NCBI RefSeq assembly: GCF_020382885.2
Contig: NC_058499.1
Span: 17,345,872 to 17,409,871 of the forward strand
Length of the DNA stretch: 64,000 nt
Source: Scatophagus argus
Lineage: Eukaryota > Chordata > Actinopteri > Scatophagidae
Direction: 5' to 3'
This document shows, piece after piece, positions 26,251-39,171 of this stretch. Made by a program: the position numbers and the translations under genes. Within the stretch, counting starts at the first letter, position 1; each line of letters starts with the position of its first letter. The notes beneath the pieces were generated by a model. The model was not told the DNA's origin and did no database searches. It saw only the letters and a program-made list of their open reading frames with translations.

Positions 26251-27739
26251 ATGTAAGACTGAAACTAAATTTGAGACATTAGAAGGAGCTGTTGAAGGTG
26301 AAAGGTGAATATCATTCAAAAGGTTCCTAGTGCCAAACTGATTTTGCAATCTGCTACATTAAAGTGACTTGTCAGTCCCTTTATGTTTAGGCTGTCTCTA
26401 TGAGCTTAACCTGAATAACTATGCACAATGGTCAGTATAACTAAGCTAATCTTATTACCTTTACGGCATAATCACCAGTTACTTCTCTATCTGGTATGTG
26501 TGGGAAAGTAAGCTTCTCACCCAATCACAACCAGCGACAGGGTAGCACACCTCTGTCTGGATTTATGAATGAATCAGTGAATGATCAGGAAACTGGGTGT
26601 GGCATGTTTAACCTCATGCCACACCATCACGCCTAACACGGATAAAGCCGCCTGTCACACCTAGACTACATGAACAGGTATTGGATTACATATAAGTAAG
26701 CACAGAATCACAGTCAAGGTTGTGTCAAGTCAAGTGTTGCATGCTGGGCTATGCTCAGTTTTGTTTCCAGGTAAAGAAAAAAGAAAGAAAAAAAACCATG
26801 ACAGAAATTGAAGAAAATTTCTTTGCAATAATTGACTGTTATGATTGGCTTCTCCCCAGAGAGAGATGGGGTGAGGCGATACAAGGTAATCTCTAAATTA
26901 ATCCAAGGACTTGATTTTGATTAATTGCCTCCAGTGTAAGCTTTCAGACATGTTGAAGCACAGCTGCATAAATGAGCAAACAATCGGGAGAATTTCTTCA
27001 CTATTAAATCATCTTTTCATTGTTCCTCTTGGCGTTATGTGGATTATCGGACAATGACGCCTTGTCTTAGTGTTTGACTACAAGTCCGCATTGTTTCCAC
27101 AAGACATGATGGATAATGTCCTGACTGACTGAACTGTCAACTCGATACATTTAGTTCATGTCTTAAGACAACTTGGTGGAGTGGATGGATTCAAAGATCT
27201 GGACCCAGGCAAGATGGATAAACCATTTGTGAAAGGAAACCTTTTGCTCATGGAATTGAACAGCACAATCCTGAAAGGTTTAATCGTCAAGCCTCGAAGT
27301 CCAGTCCATGGCCCTGCTCCCACCACAGACTTGTTTAGGTTCTATGGAAAGATTCTAGGTTTATCATACAAGCCACTATGCAGGCAGCCAAGTGAATGCT
27401 GCGTTCCTGATGGGAGAAGAACTGCAGACGTGCATACCTGTCGTTCTTCATGGAGTCAGGTTTGCGAGAATGAAGTGCCGGACTTTGCGAGCAACTTGCT
27501 AGATCACATCTCGAAATTCTCACCTGAGTCTTGTCACGTGGGTCGTGTGGTGTGAAAAGGAAGTGTGGTTATCAGACTGCATAGTTCACACAGCTTTGTG
27601 TTGAGGTATGTGTTAATGATAGTACGACACAACAATTAGAATTGTTTTTAATTTGAAATGACATGAGATACTCTTCTTCCGGATGAACGGCATTCTGGAA
27701 GTGCTTAACAGACCAATGAAGGCATGTAACTAAATATAT

Positions 27740-27975
27740 TCGCTCAAGTACAGTACTGAAGTATAATTACATGCACATACCGGTAGGTCTTTTCACTTTG
27801 TGCTTCTGTCTGTTATTTTAGAGAGAAATGTTTTTTCTGCTCCATTACATTCCACTGACGCTTATACTATTTTTTGTGCAGGTCATATGATGCAATTTAT
27901 CTCAAGCAGCCACAATATTAAAATGCTGTTACTTATACATCAGCGGAACAATAACGATCTGAGAAAATAAAATAT
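27740..27975 (+). repeat. Probable degraded interspersed repeat
   Basis: 'gtacagtactgaagtata', 'agagagaaatgttttttct', 'ctccattacattccactga', 'aatattaaaatgctgttac' and 'atcagcggaacaataacga' follow the order of a common fish repeat rich in 'tacttctactccactacat' and 'agggaaatattgtac' motifs. Many substitutions; boundaries approximate. Confidence 0.42.
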
Positions 27976-28401
27976 TTTTTCTTAAGGAATGGTGATTATG
28001 TATGGACTGAATTGTATTCAGGCCCTGACTCACTTAATAAAAAAATCCATCAAATATGTAACTGAGTATCTTTACATTCTTGTATTGCTTGTTGTTTCTT
28101 TGCCATCTTTGACTCTTTCTGACTTTTGCCGTCACACAGTGACAAGCCAGTTCCACATGAGACAGAACAGAGTGTATGACAGCAGCCATGTCTGTTGTCA
28201 TTGTTCTCCAACGGTTCCTCCTGCAGCATTGTGTTTGACTGTGCATTGCCCTCATCAGCCATTTGTTCTTTTTCCCACGCTGCTGAATGCCAGCGTGGCC
28301 ACAGACACACACACGCAGGGCTTATCAGAACAATGCCTCAAATAGCTCTGGAGTCTCATCACAAGGGCATGTCACCATAGAGTAGAAGAGGATGTGCATA
28401 A

Positions 28402-28446
<45 letters not shown>
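28402..28446. repeat. Compound (TG)n(AG)n microsatellite
   Basis: About 12 nt of TG units pass directly into an uninterrupted AG tract of about 32 nt. The purine strand could adopt a triplex (H-DNA) structure. Confidence 0.9.
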
Positions 28447-28447
<1 letters not shown>

Positions 28448-29839
28448 CCAAAGTCATAAATGTGTCACAGCATGCAGCTGTTACCTGCCGGCTCTGCTGT
28501 ACTTGTCAGCGGCCCATCACAGCCTGCTCATCCATATTACTCCTCATTGTTAGGCTGACTATGTATAGTTCACTGTCTGAGGGAGGCTTCACTGGTTAAC
28601 ACAATGCACATAAACACAATGCGCATGAACACACTGTACAACATTCATTTATCTGCACTATTGTGCTTAAACAAGCAAACATGCAAAAGTCAAGTTATTT
28701 ATATTTTCTGAGGTCTTATTTATCCTGTATTACAGTATGAGCAATGTGATCAATAACTCCTGAGAAAATTCACCTGTTTTTTTTTTCAACCAGCCTCCAA
28801 AATCTAACATATTATAAATAACATGTTTGAATTTTAAGAATTATTATCTTTTAGTGTTGCATAATTATAATGCAATCATTATTTCATTTTGTAGTAATGT
28901 GAGCTTATGTAACATTTGTATCCAGGGTATTACCGTTAATCCAGTCTTTCAGTTCCGTGTCCTCTTGGCTTTAGTGCTGGGCGTGACAGTTAGTTAATAG
29001 TTAAAAGTGCACACCTTTATTGCTGCTGCCACAGCCAGGTCTCTCTTTCATCAGAGACTTTAAATCTTTATTACACTAATTTAAAAGTTACAGTGCTGTA
29101 ATGAATATTGTTAGATTAACAGTGGATCACATCATGATGTGTACATGTGGGAGAACATTTGTAGTGATTAATCCAGAGATAATTATCGCCCAACCCTGCA
29201 GTCATTTCCAGAGTCATTTCCAACCACAATCAAACAAAAATCTCCCATAAACTGACCAAAGACGACCTGCTCTGCATCTAACAGCAGGCAGAGTTATCAA
29301 CCAGCTTGTGAACATAAAGAAACATTTATCAGCTACAGAGCCAAATGCTTCCCTCAGAAACTGGCGGAGAGTGAAACATTAGCTAAGAGCCGTGTGAAGG
29401 TTGGACTTGGTATTTATCAGGTGGCCAAAAACATGATTCCAAATACATCAAGTCGAATCGAATCATCAAACACCCTTTTCAAATATACAGTTACTTGTTC
29501 TAGTAACTGTAATAAAGTAGGTTCAGTTTTATAGTCATGTTTTATGTAGCCCCTTCAAATCTTGTTTTAACATAAATCGAATATTAATCTCTCACACATG
29601 ATGACTTATTTTCAACCTAAACAAATGAACTCCAGCAGGGTTCAGTGACTTCCTCTGTATTTATGCGTTTTGTGTCCTCACAGTAAACACTGAGCCACTT
29701 CATGCCTCGACACGACTAACAAACTCTGGGCCTTTCTGGTCCTTCCACCTGCTGTCTTGTCACACCCATGTGCCTTTGGCTACAAAACTCCATCACACTC
29801 AAGTAAACAAGGAGAAAGGAACAACATGTGCTCAGTAAC

Positions 29840-30067
29840 TCCGAATTTTATCTCTTTATTTTGTAAAACAAACCCCTCCTAATTTATTGCAGATGACAAT
29901 TTATCTTCCTCTCTCTTGGTGTGTGTGTGTGTGTGTCTGGTGCTTTTGTACAGAGACAGTGAGAACCTGAGGGTGCTGACATGACCCCGGTGGTTGTCAC
30001 AACACACCTCCTGAGATCCATCACACAGACAGATTCCCTCCAGAAATACTTGTACCCTCTCACAAGC
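29840..30067 (-). other. Candidate terminal exon of an unidentified transcript
   Basis: On the minus strand a strong polypyrimidine acceptor ('ttttccttgtttttcag') precedes 30067. Two reading frames are open through the exon. One is Cys-rich (CERVQVFLEGICLCDG... ending at the stop 29879-29881). AATAAA hexamers on the minus strand lie at 29883-29888 and 29856-29861. No protein family is recognised and no confident upstream exon was found, so it may be non-coding or fortuitous. Confidence 0.25.
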
Positions 30068-32489
30068 CTGAAAAACAAGGAAAACCAGGAGATGTTGACT
30101 GCAGCTGTTGCAACTCAGCAGTCGCTCACACCGTGTGTGCTGCAAAGTTGAGAGTGCTTCAGCTGCATGTTGATCAAAACACTTAATTTAAAGAAAACTG
30201 AGGACCTGACACCTGAATAAGAATCATAATTTTCTGATATATGTTTGTTAGGACCTACTCTCTACATGTTAGTTTTCTCAGAAACATGTATCAATACTAT
30301 AGTAACACAATTATTGCATTCATTATTTACCGGCCTTCTTTAAAGAGAAAATAAATAATGATTCTTATGCACTATAGACACAGCTCCTTCATCCACACAC
30401 ATGAGCACACACTCTGTCTCATGCACACCTGGCCCTCCTTTGGCAATCAAACTCCTCCAAAGGAAGGCGCTGCAGCGTGCTGACTCACTGCCTGGGCATG
30501 TCTGTGAGTCTCCACCGCAATATCCATTCAAACATAAACCCTATATGCACACATGTACGTATCACATGCACACACGCATACTGCCAGGCAACAAAGACCC
30601 CTGAAACAAAGGAGCTGGTAAAGGGCTGGTGGTCCACCTCGTCATTCAGCAGAAGCTGACATGCTGTTTGAGTAGGTCCTGACGTGTGGGTTCCTTTTCT
30701 TTGAGATGGGAGGATTAAACTGGCCGCCACATCCTTCTCCAATGTCAGCACTTGTGCAGGGGTTGCTCATCGGCGTTTGAAGTGATTCACTGTGGGTACA
30801 TCTCTGGTGCTGTCACAAGTCAGTGTAGTAGTGTTGATGTATGAAGTCTTATGCTTGATTCTGTCTAACTTAAGAAGATACCAAGTGAAAATCCACTTTG
30901 TAAAAATACCAGAGCTCTCTGAAGAACAGGTGTTTGTGCTGAGGAGAGTCAGAGTTCACAACACTTCCAGAGGAGAAACTTATGCTTCCAGAATGTCTGT
31001 GAGAGAAGACTGATAGCAAGGCAGACAGGAGAGACTTGATTGGGTGCTTGATGTTCACCACAGTGCACTCAACTGATATACCTTGGATGGTGCATCACAA
31101 CTGAACACTGCGGTCAGGTGTTCGTGTGGTTGATGATCCTCCCACAGCAGGACTGACAGGACTGACATCGGCGGTCTTACCACCTCGTCCTGCTGATTCA
31201 CACAGGGCAGGAGCAGCAAAACACAGCTAAAGTCTGCTACCGTCTGTCTGACGTGAACAACCAGGATGGTGCCAGTCAGGTGACTGACCGAGTGACCCTG
31301 GTGAAGGAGAACAGCCTGGGAGTGGCCGATGTGTGGGCGATATCGCTGAGAGGCACACCTATGCAACTACATCAAAGGGCATCTGATTCATCCATTATAG
31401 GTTTCTTTGTTGGTCAGTGTATTCTCAGGTTGCAGCAGAATCATGTGGCTAAAAATCAGGATATTAATATAGCTGATCTTTTATTTTTTATTGATTTATT
31501 CAACTCAATAAACACTGTAAAACATACACATATTAGCTAATTGTCAGCTTTGTGTCAGTATGTTTTATTAAAGGCTATGCTACCTAACATTTCTGGTCTT
31601 TTCCTTCAGACTTTACCTTACTGAACTCTGAGAAACAAATTAAATCATCCCATCATTTCAAGTCCAAAAGATGCTTTGCGTAGTCTGATGATGGGATTTA
31701 AGTTGTGGTTGTCTCTTTTCATAAAAAGCTTTGTTTTCATAATGAAGACTGCGATGAAGTTAAGTCTCTGCTCTCATACTGTGTTTTTTAATATCTAACC
31801 TCAGTGCCGTGTACATTTAGCTTCAGGTAATCAAGGTGTCCAAATGACAGAATACTAACAGAAAATTCATTGGGAAAAGTACATTTATATGTTGAACCAG
31901 CTTTAAATGTTTAACAGTGTGTTCTGATGAATCCTCAGACCACCGAATGGAAACTGTGCTGTTTGGATGAATTTCAGTGGCTTGACATCCACAGACAGGA
32001 ATAGCAGAGTTTGTATAAAACACCACTCAGATGAAACAGGTTTAGTCTGAAGGAACTTTTGAAAGATTCACCACGGAGCAGGGTGACACAGCACCTACTT
32101 GGCAGAGTGAAAGAAATTAAAGTGAATGAATTACCAGGTCGTCAAGGAAAAAGTGTGGATCATAAACTTTATATGAGAATTCAAAATCTCCACTGAAATG
32201 ATTGATGATCTTCATCATTTTTTACAGGGCCAGAGTGATTTTCCCAGTGTGATCAGCTCACCCAGCGCACATCTGGTAATTGACCCTATTAGACTGAATC
32301 ACCAACTGCAGAGTGGGCAAATATTTGGACTAATCTCCGCAGCAGGATGTGGATTAGTAATTAACATGTTGGCGGTGTAATTAGGTCCACGTTAGGACTT
32401 CCTCTGCCCTCCCCTGCCTGCGCCACAGCTTCCGCCCACACAGCTTTGAATTACTCCACGGGCAACTGTTGATGCATTCCCAAATCATC

Positions 32490-32533
32490 TGACGTCAAGT
32501 GGGGAGGGCTCGGGCCAGAGTGCACTATAAAAG
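32490..32533 (+). promoter_or_regulatory. phlda2: phlda2 core promoter: CRE and TATA box
   Basis: A full palindromic cAMP-response element TGACGTCA lies at 32490-32497 and a consensus TATAAAAG at 32526-32533. This spacing predicts transcription starting about 30 nt later (around 32555-32565), which leaves a 5'UTR of about 100 nt before the ATG at 32666. The arrangement suggests inducible, CREB/ATF-type control. Binding is inferred, not shown. Confidence 0.7.
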
Positions 32534-32665
32534 CCCTGTGCTACTTTGGTTCATTCACAAAGCCACTCTGGATTACCGAAAACTTTGTAGAGAAGCTGCT
32601 TCCACTGGCTCCTCTGACGGCGCAGCTGAAAAGCAGGGAGATCACAAACCTGCCAGCCATAAACA

Positions 32666-33082
32666 ATGAAAATGTCAGCGGAGGAGATCTGCCAGGTCCT
32701 CAAGGAGGGAGAGCTGGAGAAGAGGAGCGACAACCTGCTCCAGTTCTGGAAGAGGAAGACGTGCGTCCTGACCACGGACAGCCTCAACATTTACGCCGAC
32801 ACGCAGAAGCGCTCCAAGGGCAAGGAGCTCAAACTGCAGTCCATCAAGAAGGTGGACTGCGTGGAGCGCACCGGCAAGTTCGTCTATTTCACCATCGTGA
32901 CCACAGACAACAAGGAGATTGATTTCCGGTGCTCCGGGGAGGAGAACTGCTGGAATGCAGTGATCACCATGGCCCTGATTGATTATCAGAACAGAAAGGC
33001 CATCCAGGACTTTAAAACGCGGCAGGACAACGAGAGCGCGTCGCCCGGACAGCAGGAGAGACGCATGGCGAGGGCGCCCTGA
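32666..33082 (+). CDS. phlda2: Pleckstrin homology-like domain family A member 2
   Basis: Small, almost stand-alone PH-domain protein (138 aa; human PHLDA2 is 152). Members bind phosphoinositides at membranes and dampen growth signalling; mammalian PHLDA2 is an imprinted placental growth restrictor. Seen here: [19 protein letters not shown] at the start of the PH fold, [20 protein letters not shown] and KEIDFRC in the middle, and [20 protein letters not shown] as the C-terminal helix, followed by a short polar tail. There is no poly-Q/His insert as in PHLDA1, and [16 protein letters not shown] matches A2. The ATG has A at -3. The frame has no introns. Codon use is GC-rich compared with its surroundings, which leaves a long antisense open frame that is only a shadow. 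It follows nap1l4 on the same strand, as in mammals. Confidence 0.95.
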   Translation: MKMSAEEICQVLKEGELEKRSDNLLQFWKRKTCVLTTDSLNIYADTQKRSKGKELKLQSIKKVDCVERTGKFVYFTIVTTDNKEIDFRCSGEENCWNAVITMALIDYQNRKAIQDFKTRQDNESASPGQQERRMARAP

Positions 33083-33625
33083 GCCGCTGGAGCGACTCTG
33101 ACAGATAACCACTCCTAATATGGTGAGGGAGACACCATGACATATCGCTGACATGATACATAACCACACAATATGAGTAAGAATAAACATTACCATAACT
33201 GAACAGAGTCGGACAATCTAGAAACTAATGACATGTTTTTGTTGTTGTTTTTTTTTTTGCATCTCAATCTAGTGTCAATGTGGACCATACAGAAATAATA
33301 AGCGGACCAAAAGGAGGACGAGGTCATCCGGTCCAGAGATGAAGGATTGTTCGGGACTGAGCTCACGGAGAGAGTCGGGGACAACTGATCTAAAGCGACA
33401 GACAGATTATCAGAAGCTCCACACACAGGACTGAACCCTCAAATAGTCAAAACTATTTCAAGTTTGCTCTCCCGGGAGGATTGACTCCTAAAACCATGAT
33501 GTTAATTTATTTGTTTCCAGGATCTGGTGTTACTGGTAAACGGCTTGTCTTGTTTAAATTATTTACGATTTCAGTATGTGCTGAGTGTGTATTTATTTGA
33601 ATAAATATTCGTGCATTTTTGACAT
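33083..33625 (+). other. phlda2: phlda2 3'UTR with probable intron and poly(A) signal
   Basis: Forty bases after the stop, 'atg|gtgagg' offers a donor (intron from 33123). A T-rich acceptor 'catctcaatctag' ends at 33272, giving a 150-nt intron within the 3'UTR, in line with the two-exon layout of mammalian PHLDA2. AATAAA at 33600-33605 marks the likely 3' end. Confidence 0.5.
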
Positions 33626-36070
33626 AACGTTAAATACTCTCTGTACTTGTTTTCATTTCTTCAGCCAGAAACTCCCCTGTTTGGTGTCGAGGTCTGATTA
33701 CAGCATTAGACTCGGCGGTATACTCTGTCACTTGGACACCTTTCGGAAGCAGCATTTCTGAGTAAATGCCAGACATGCAAGAGTAAAAAGGGAGTGTAGG
33801 ACAGGAAAGTCCCTTTCCTCTCTGCTGTCAGGTGGAATGTGACTTTTATTATCACTGGGAGGGTTTGTGGCTTGAGTCATAACTGATACGCGGGCAGATT
33901 TAGTCAGCAGCACGGGATACTTGAAAGACTCAGTGGTGCCTCTTGAACGCACCTTAACTGCTTCCGAGGTGTGGTGGGTTAAAGGTAGACACCGCTGGAA
34001 ATGAAGTGCTGAAAAGCTGTATGTAAAAAGTGATGTTTAAATCTGGTGTTTCTGACTATGAGCTTCACAAACCCTGACGTTGGTTTTAGATGGTATTCAG
34101 ATTTCGAACTGATGTTCAGATGACATTCATCTAAAGTGTCCTCCTCAGAAGCCACGAGACACAGCAAGCTCACTTTACTGCCCTCTTATCATGACTAAAT
34201 GGCTATAGTGTGACACCAGGTACACACCTATTTAATCACTGCTATAAACCCAGTGGCTTTAGTCACACCCAGGAAACACCATAAGGTCTGTAAAGGAGAT
34301 AAATAAACGCAGGTTGGTGTGAAACTCCTACTTCGAATGAGCTGTATAGCATAATGCAAGACTGGTGGCAGCCAGATGTTGGTTGGGCACATTTAATATA
34401 AGTCAGATGTATGCACCTACAGTTGTTTTTTGTCTGTAGTAGATACAAACATTAAAACCTGGCATTGGTTAGGTTTATAAATACACAGTCTATGATGAAG
34501 TCAGAACTGTGCCTTACAGTCATGATTGAAATGAGGCTCGTAATATTAGATGTTTAAACTTTTTTATAAGAGTTACAAGGTGCTTCGCGTGCATACACAT
34601 ACAATGCGGTGGCATGAAATACAAGTGTTTCTGGGAATGCTCAAACTCAGAGAAAAAAGCAAAATAAAAAGAGGAGCGCTACGCTCAAAGCTGGACTCAT
34701 AAGTTACATGTCAGTCTGAGTTTGATCCACAGTGTCAGGTTAGATTCTGGCAAGTGGACAATGAGTATGAGATGGATTCCTTGGAAAGTATTACTAAACA
34801 TCATAATATACCACATATCAATTTTCCTTTTTACAGGTACCTGCATTTATAAAGTTATTTAAAGAGCACTCACATAAAAGACATGCAGGATGTTCATTCC
34901 TTTTGAAATGGATAACTGAGAATTGCAATGGAGAATTCAGAAACACACTGGGCAGCACGTATCAAATCATGCGATGGAAACGTAACTATATTTGTTTGTT
35001 TAGCTTACATTTTGTCAACTTGCTATCAGCTGCATACCTGAAAATGGTGTTGGACAAAAAGTAAACTATACAAAAATATAATGAAAGATGAATAAAACAA
35101 AATAAAAAAAAGAATTAAACAGAGCAAAGAAGAACATTCTCACATTTTAGAGTCTGCAACCAGTGAAAAAATAATAAATGACACAAAGTCCTCCTTGTCA
35201 TAAATACCTCTGGCTGTGGGTCTTATGGTGGGGAAGTGTGTTATGAGCACAAATACCCAGAGGTCAGAGGTGACAGAAAGTCAGATCTCAGGGTCCTCAG
35301 TAATGAAGTGTATATTGGGGTCTCCCCCCTCCTGGTCCCATCCCGTCCTCATGTGTGCAGCTTTGAAGTAGGATCACACTACAATGAACGCATCAAAGGG
35401 TTAGACTGATCTGAGGAGTATTACCGGAGCGGACGGGCCTCCTTTCTAAAAATACTGCTTCACAAATTGGCACCACTTTAATCTCACACACATACACACC
35501 TTTGGGTCCCGAGCCAAGGGCCACACAGGGGTTTATCTCACTAGTTCATGCTATTCTTTTCGAAACAATTTCATGCAGAAAAGTGCTTGTTGTTTAAGCA
35601 ACTCCTGAAAAGCACCGACAAGACTCTGAGCAGTGCTGTAAGAGGCTGATAAAAGACGTCATAATCTACATGTAAGCATGGCCACAAAATGTCAGGTTGT
35701 GCACTTCGCAACACACATGCACACCACAGAGACACACAGTCTGTGTCTTCCTCTCTGATTGAAGGCTGCATAAACATCCTCTGACGCAGCATTAGCACAC
35801 ACTCAGGCCATACTTGTAGCCTTGGCGTCATCGTTCCATAGGCTGTCATTATGTGGATGAAGCATGGCTGTGCAACACTGAAGGCACTGTTACATTCTAG
35901 AGGCATGTATAAATGTAATAAACAGAGAAGACGTGAGAGTGAGTGCGCAGGGCCATGACCAATATCCACACCTTAAATGAATCTTCCCTTTTTAAACCGA
36001 GCAGGACAAAGTGTCAGATTCAGAGGCGTTTCTCATAAACAGAAGATGTGCTGCTGACAGTCTGAGGCAG

Positions 36071-36092
36071 TGTGTGTGTGTGTGTGTGTGTG
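36071..36092. repeat. (TG)n microsatellite
   Basis: Eleven uninterrupted TG units. Confidence 0.85.
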
Positions 36093-37543
36093 GAGTAACA
36101 GCTGAGCAGGGTGCTGTGAGGTGAAGGTCGGAGGCCAGAAGGAACTTGTCTCACTCCCATTTTGTCATCTGGAGATACCTCACAGCACTCCCACACACAC
36201 TCCTCTCACATCCTCAACAGTTTTAACTCTGCAGTGTCTCAGGACATTAATCTGTACTGATACGCACATGTGGCTCTTTGAGATTCTCTTCTCTTTGGTG
36301 TAGTATGCCTCACAGTAATAAATAAGCCAATCCACCAGAGCTCTCTACTGGAAGGAAAATATAGAAAAATACAGGAGTAATTGGAGAAATGATGGAGATT
36401 TTATGCTTTTTTGTGGAGGCAATAGCAATGATTGGAAAAGTCAGAGCAAACACAAAAAGTTCAATAGAAATAATCTTGTTGTGAACTATTCCTTCACATG
36501 TTGGTCTCATGTCAGGTCATGTCCTTAGTATTGTGTCTGGGAACTGAGGGATTTTGGTGTAATTTACATTGATTTTAATCAGGCTGATATTTTAAGACTA
36601 AATATCTTTAGATTTTATAGTTTTTAGATGATATAAAAACAAAAAAGTGACTATGTGGGAGAGGCTTTGAAACAAAGCTTACATCAATCAGATGTTGGTG
36701 GAACTGACTCTAAATATGAACAAGCTGTGATTCAGGCTGTGATGACAACTCTGGTTCTATATAAAATCTTGCCTTGTGTGGCCTTACAACTCACACAGAG
36801 TATGTCAGTACATTTTAAGAGTAATAACACTTGAAGGGTTGCTAACACGACTTGACGTGTTAAGGCCACTTCCCCTCACAGCCTAACTTCCAGGTTGGCT
36901 CTGGTATTCGTAATGGCTCAGTGCAATCTCCCCACTCTCCCACCCCCACACTCAGTGAGGGCATCACTCTGCTTCCTGTAAGTCAATATAATGTGGGGAA
37001 TGATATTTTGTTTCACTTAAACCTGTTGGGTCATTTCCTCACTCGCTCTTCCCATCAGAGTCTAATGTGACGTAAAGCAGGCCAGCAGGACACAACACTC
37101 GCACTTCATGTAAATAAAAACCTCCTAGAACCAAACAGCAGCAGATATACCAGGACATTAAGCAAGGCCTTGGGAGATAGTTTGATTACTAACAGCCTCC
37201 CAGATCTGTGTCATGTGTCTCCCTGATGAGCTTCAAACATTGCAGTAGGCTGATAAAAAAAAAAAGCAGACAGCTATGCTATTCATAGGATTATGTTACT
37301 ATAAAGCACCTCTGTAGGTTTTTCACTTTGTGACGCATAGCTCAGGTGAGCGCATACCTGAGCACATACCTCAGCAGAGACCAACACACCCGCAGGCCAT
37401 GGCTGAGGTAATATAGAGTCACAAGGTTTTCTATCGCAAAGTGAACGTCTTGAGAGTTAAAACTGGCACGTAAAAGAGGAAAAATGAATCTGAGTGCTTG
37501 ACTGAAGTCCAGTTCTCCATGGTTCACTGCTGCTTCCCATTTA

Positions 37544-37783
37544 TCATTCCTTCATCCAAGTGTAAAGGTCATCTGATTCCCAGCTCTGGTCTTGCATAAA
37601 ATCTTCTTGATAAAATGCACAAAGTTCCCCCATCATCGTAGCCACAAAGGCGTCATTCTCCCAGTCGTCTGTATCCATGACAACATTGTTTGTTTTCTGA
37701 ACATCCATTTCTTTCTGCTGAGTCACAGGGAAAGCACTCTTCAGGTCGATCTTCCCACTCTCTGGCTGTGATTGTCGTAATCA
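37544..37783 (-). other. Candidate acidic coding exon, unidentified
   Basis: The minus strand is open from an AG acceptor ('cgacaatcacag', before about 37768) to a TGA at 37544. It encodes about 75 residues with protein-like composition, including DTDDWENDAFVATMMGEL and a Trp/Asp/Glu-rich C-terminus ending WMKE, reminiscent of an acidic activation domain. There is no in-frame ATG at the 5' side apart from internal Met codons, and the acceptor has a weak pyrimidine tract. I do not recognise the family. It could be the last exon of an unidentified gene, a pseudogene fragment, or chance. Confidence 0.3.
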
Positions 37784-39153
37784 CAAACCTGTTACTAGTA
37801 GCAGACGAGATTCAACAGTTTTTTAAAAAATCTTATCAGGATTCACAGAACATCAGCAGAGTGTGAGCTTGTCATTTTCTATTTCTAAGACTTCCCCCTG
37901 ATGCAGCCTAATAGCTTTCGATGTCCAGTCCACATCCATTAAAAAACATCACAACAAAATTAACTCAGCATACGTTGGGGAAAGACAATATTTTCCCAAA
38001 AATGGATGGAGCCTCTCTCTGTGTAGGTCTGTTTTTCAGTTAGAATTTTATGAATGTGGCACCTCTCATGTCTAAGACATGCGTGTGTATTGGATATACG
38101 CAACCACACACACATGCTGTATATATACACACAAAGTGTCAGCAGGGGCAGCACTGTTGAGTGGAGATCATGTTGCTTAAGACCCAGCTGTCCAGAGTGA
38201 AGCCTCAGACAGAGAGAGGAGGCGCTGTCAGGAATGTCTACAAGGCAGCGAGGGGGCGGACGGCTGAGGACGAGGAAGCTCCACGTGCACTGTGCACCCT
38301 GAGAAAGGAGGAAACGCAGAGATTAGCATCAGATAGAATAGACATTAGACTTGTAGTTGAGCTAGACTTAAAAAACATTCAAGTCTTGACCTCACATATT
38401 TGCTGACTGATCATCAAAAATGCTTAAAAAGACAGCGTGAGGTGTCTGCATCACCTCACAGATGATATAATTATTATGTCTCAGCCTGTTGGCAGCTTTC
38501 AAATGACATTGTCATTGACAATGATTGGTTTATTAATATTTGTGTATTGATCATACTGACCATTATCTTCATGAGGGGTTCCCAATAATCTCTGAATCAG
38601 CCTGTGAACACCTACAAAACTATTAACTTCTCATTCATTACTGACTACTTCAAAATTGTACTGTGCACCCCAAATAGTGATACATAATGCTGTGTAATTA
38701 CTAAGTTGTCCTTCATTATTTTATCATTATCTTATGACTGAATATCACTTTTGTATCTGTTCAAGTTAAGTGGTGCATTATACAAATACTGAAATATTCA
38801 TCATCATTAACCCTTGAGGCCCATAACCCCATAAGATTCACCTTAATAAGATTCATCTTATGAGGTTTGTCTCACTTTTGCAGCCATCCTCAAGTGGTCA
38901 TTCAGAGAATTGCAGTTTGTGGCACTATTACGTTAACTGGTGCTGACTTGCACAAAATAAATGGATAAATTGAGCCCATCTGCACAAAGTGTGTTGATTC
39001 ATGAACTAGTGGCAAACACACTGCTAGTTCATGAACTGCTGTGATACTGCTTTGTGCTGCTTGACTTGCAATTTGTTACTTGTGAATTAACTTGAACCTG
39101 CAACAGAGAAAGAAAATCAGCTCTGAGTAATACACTTATAGAATATATTACAA

Positions 39154-39171
39154 ATATATATATATATATAT
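39154..39171. repeat. (AT)n microsatellite
   Basis: Nine AT units following 'ttacaa'. Confidence 0.75.

Larger units (their letters stand above)
22301..32480. other. nap1l4-phlda2 intergenic region
   Basis: About 10 kb with no firmly identifiable gene. It contains repeat copies (near 24.8, 26.1 and 27.7 kb), a TG/AG microsatellite at 28402-28446, and unassigned coding-like islands at 29.88-30.07 and 31.16-31.37 kb, described separately. Confidence 0.5.

Noticed and set aside
27181..27555. 124-codon plus-strand frame
   Set aside because: Begins at GTG, lacks a recognisable domain and adjoins repeat-derived DNA. Retained only as intergenic sequence.
32675..33196. 173-codon minus-strand frame opposite phlda2
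   Set aside because: Antisense shadow of the GC-rich phlda2 coding frame. Its Leu/Val-rich composition mirrors the sense codons, and no promoter or splice signal supports it.
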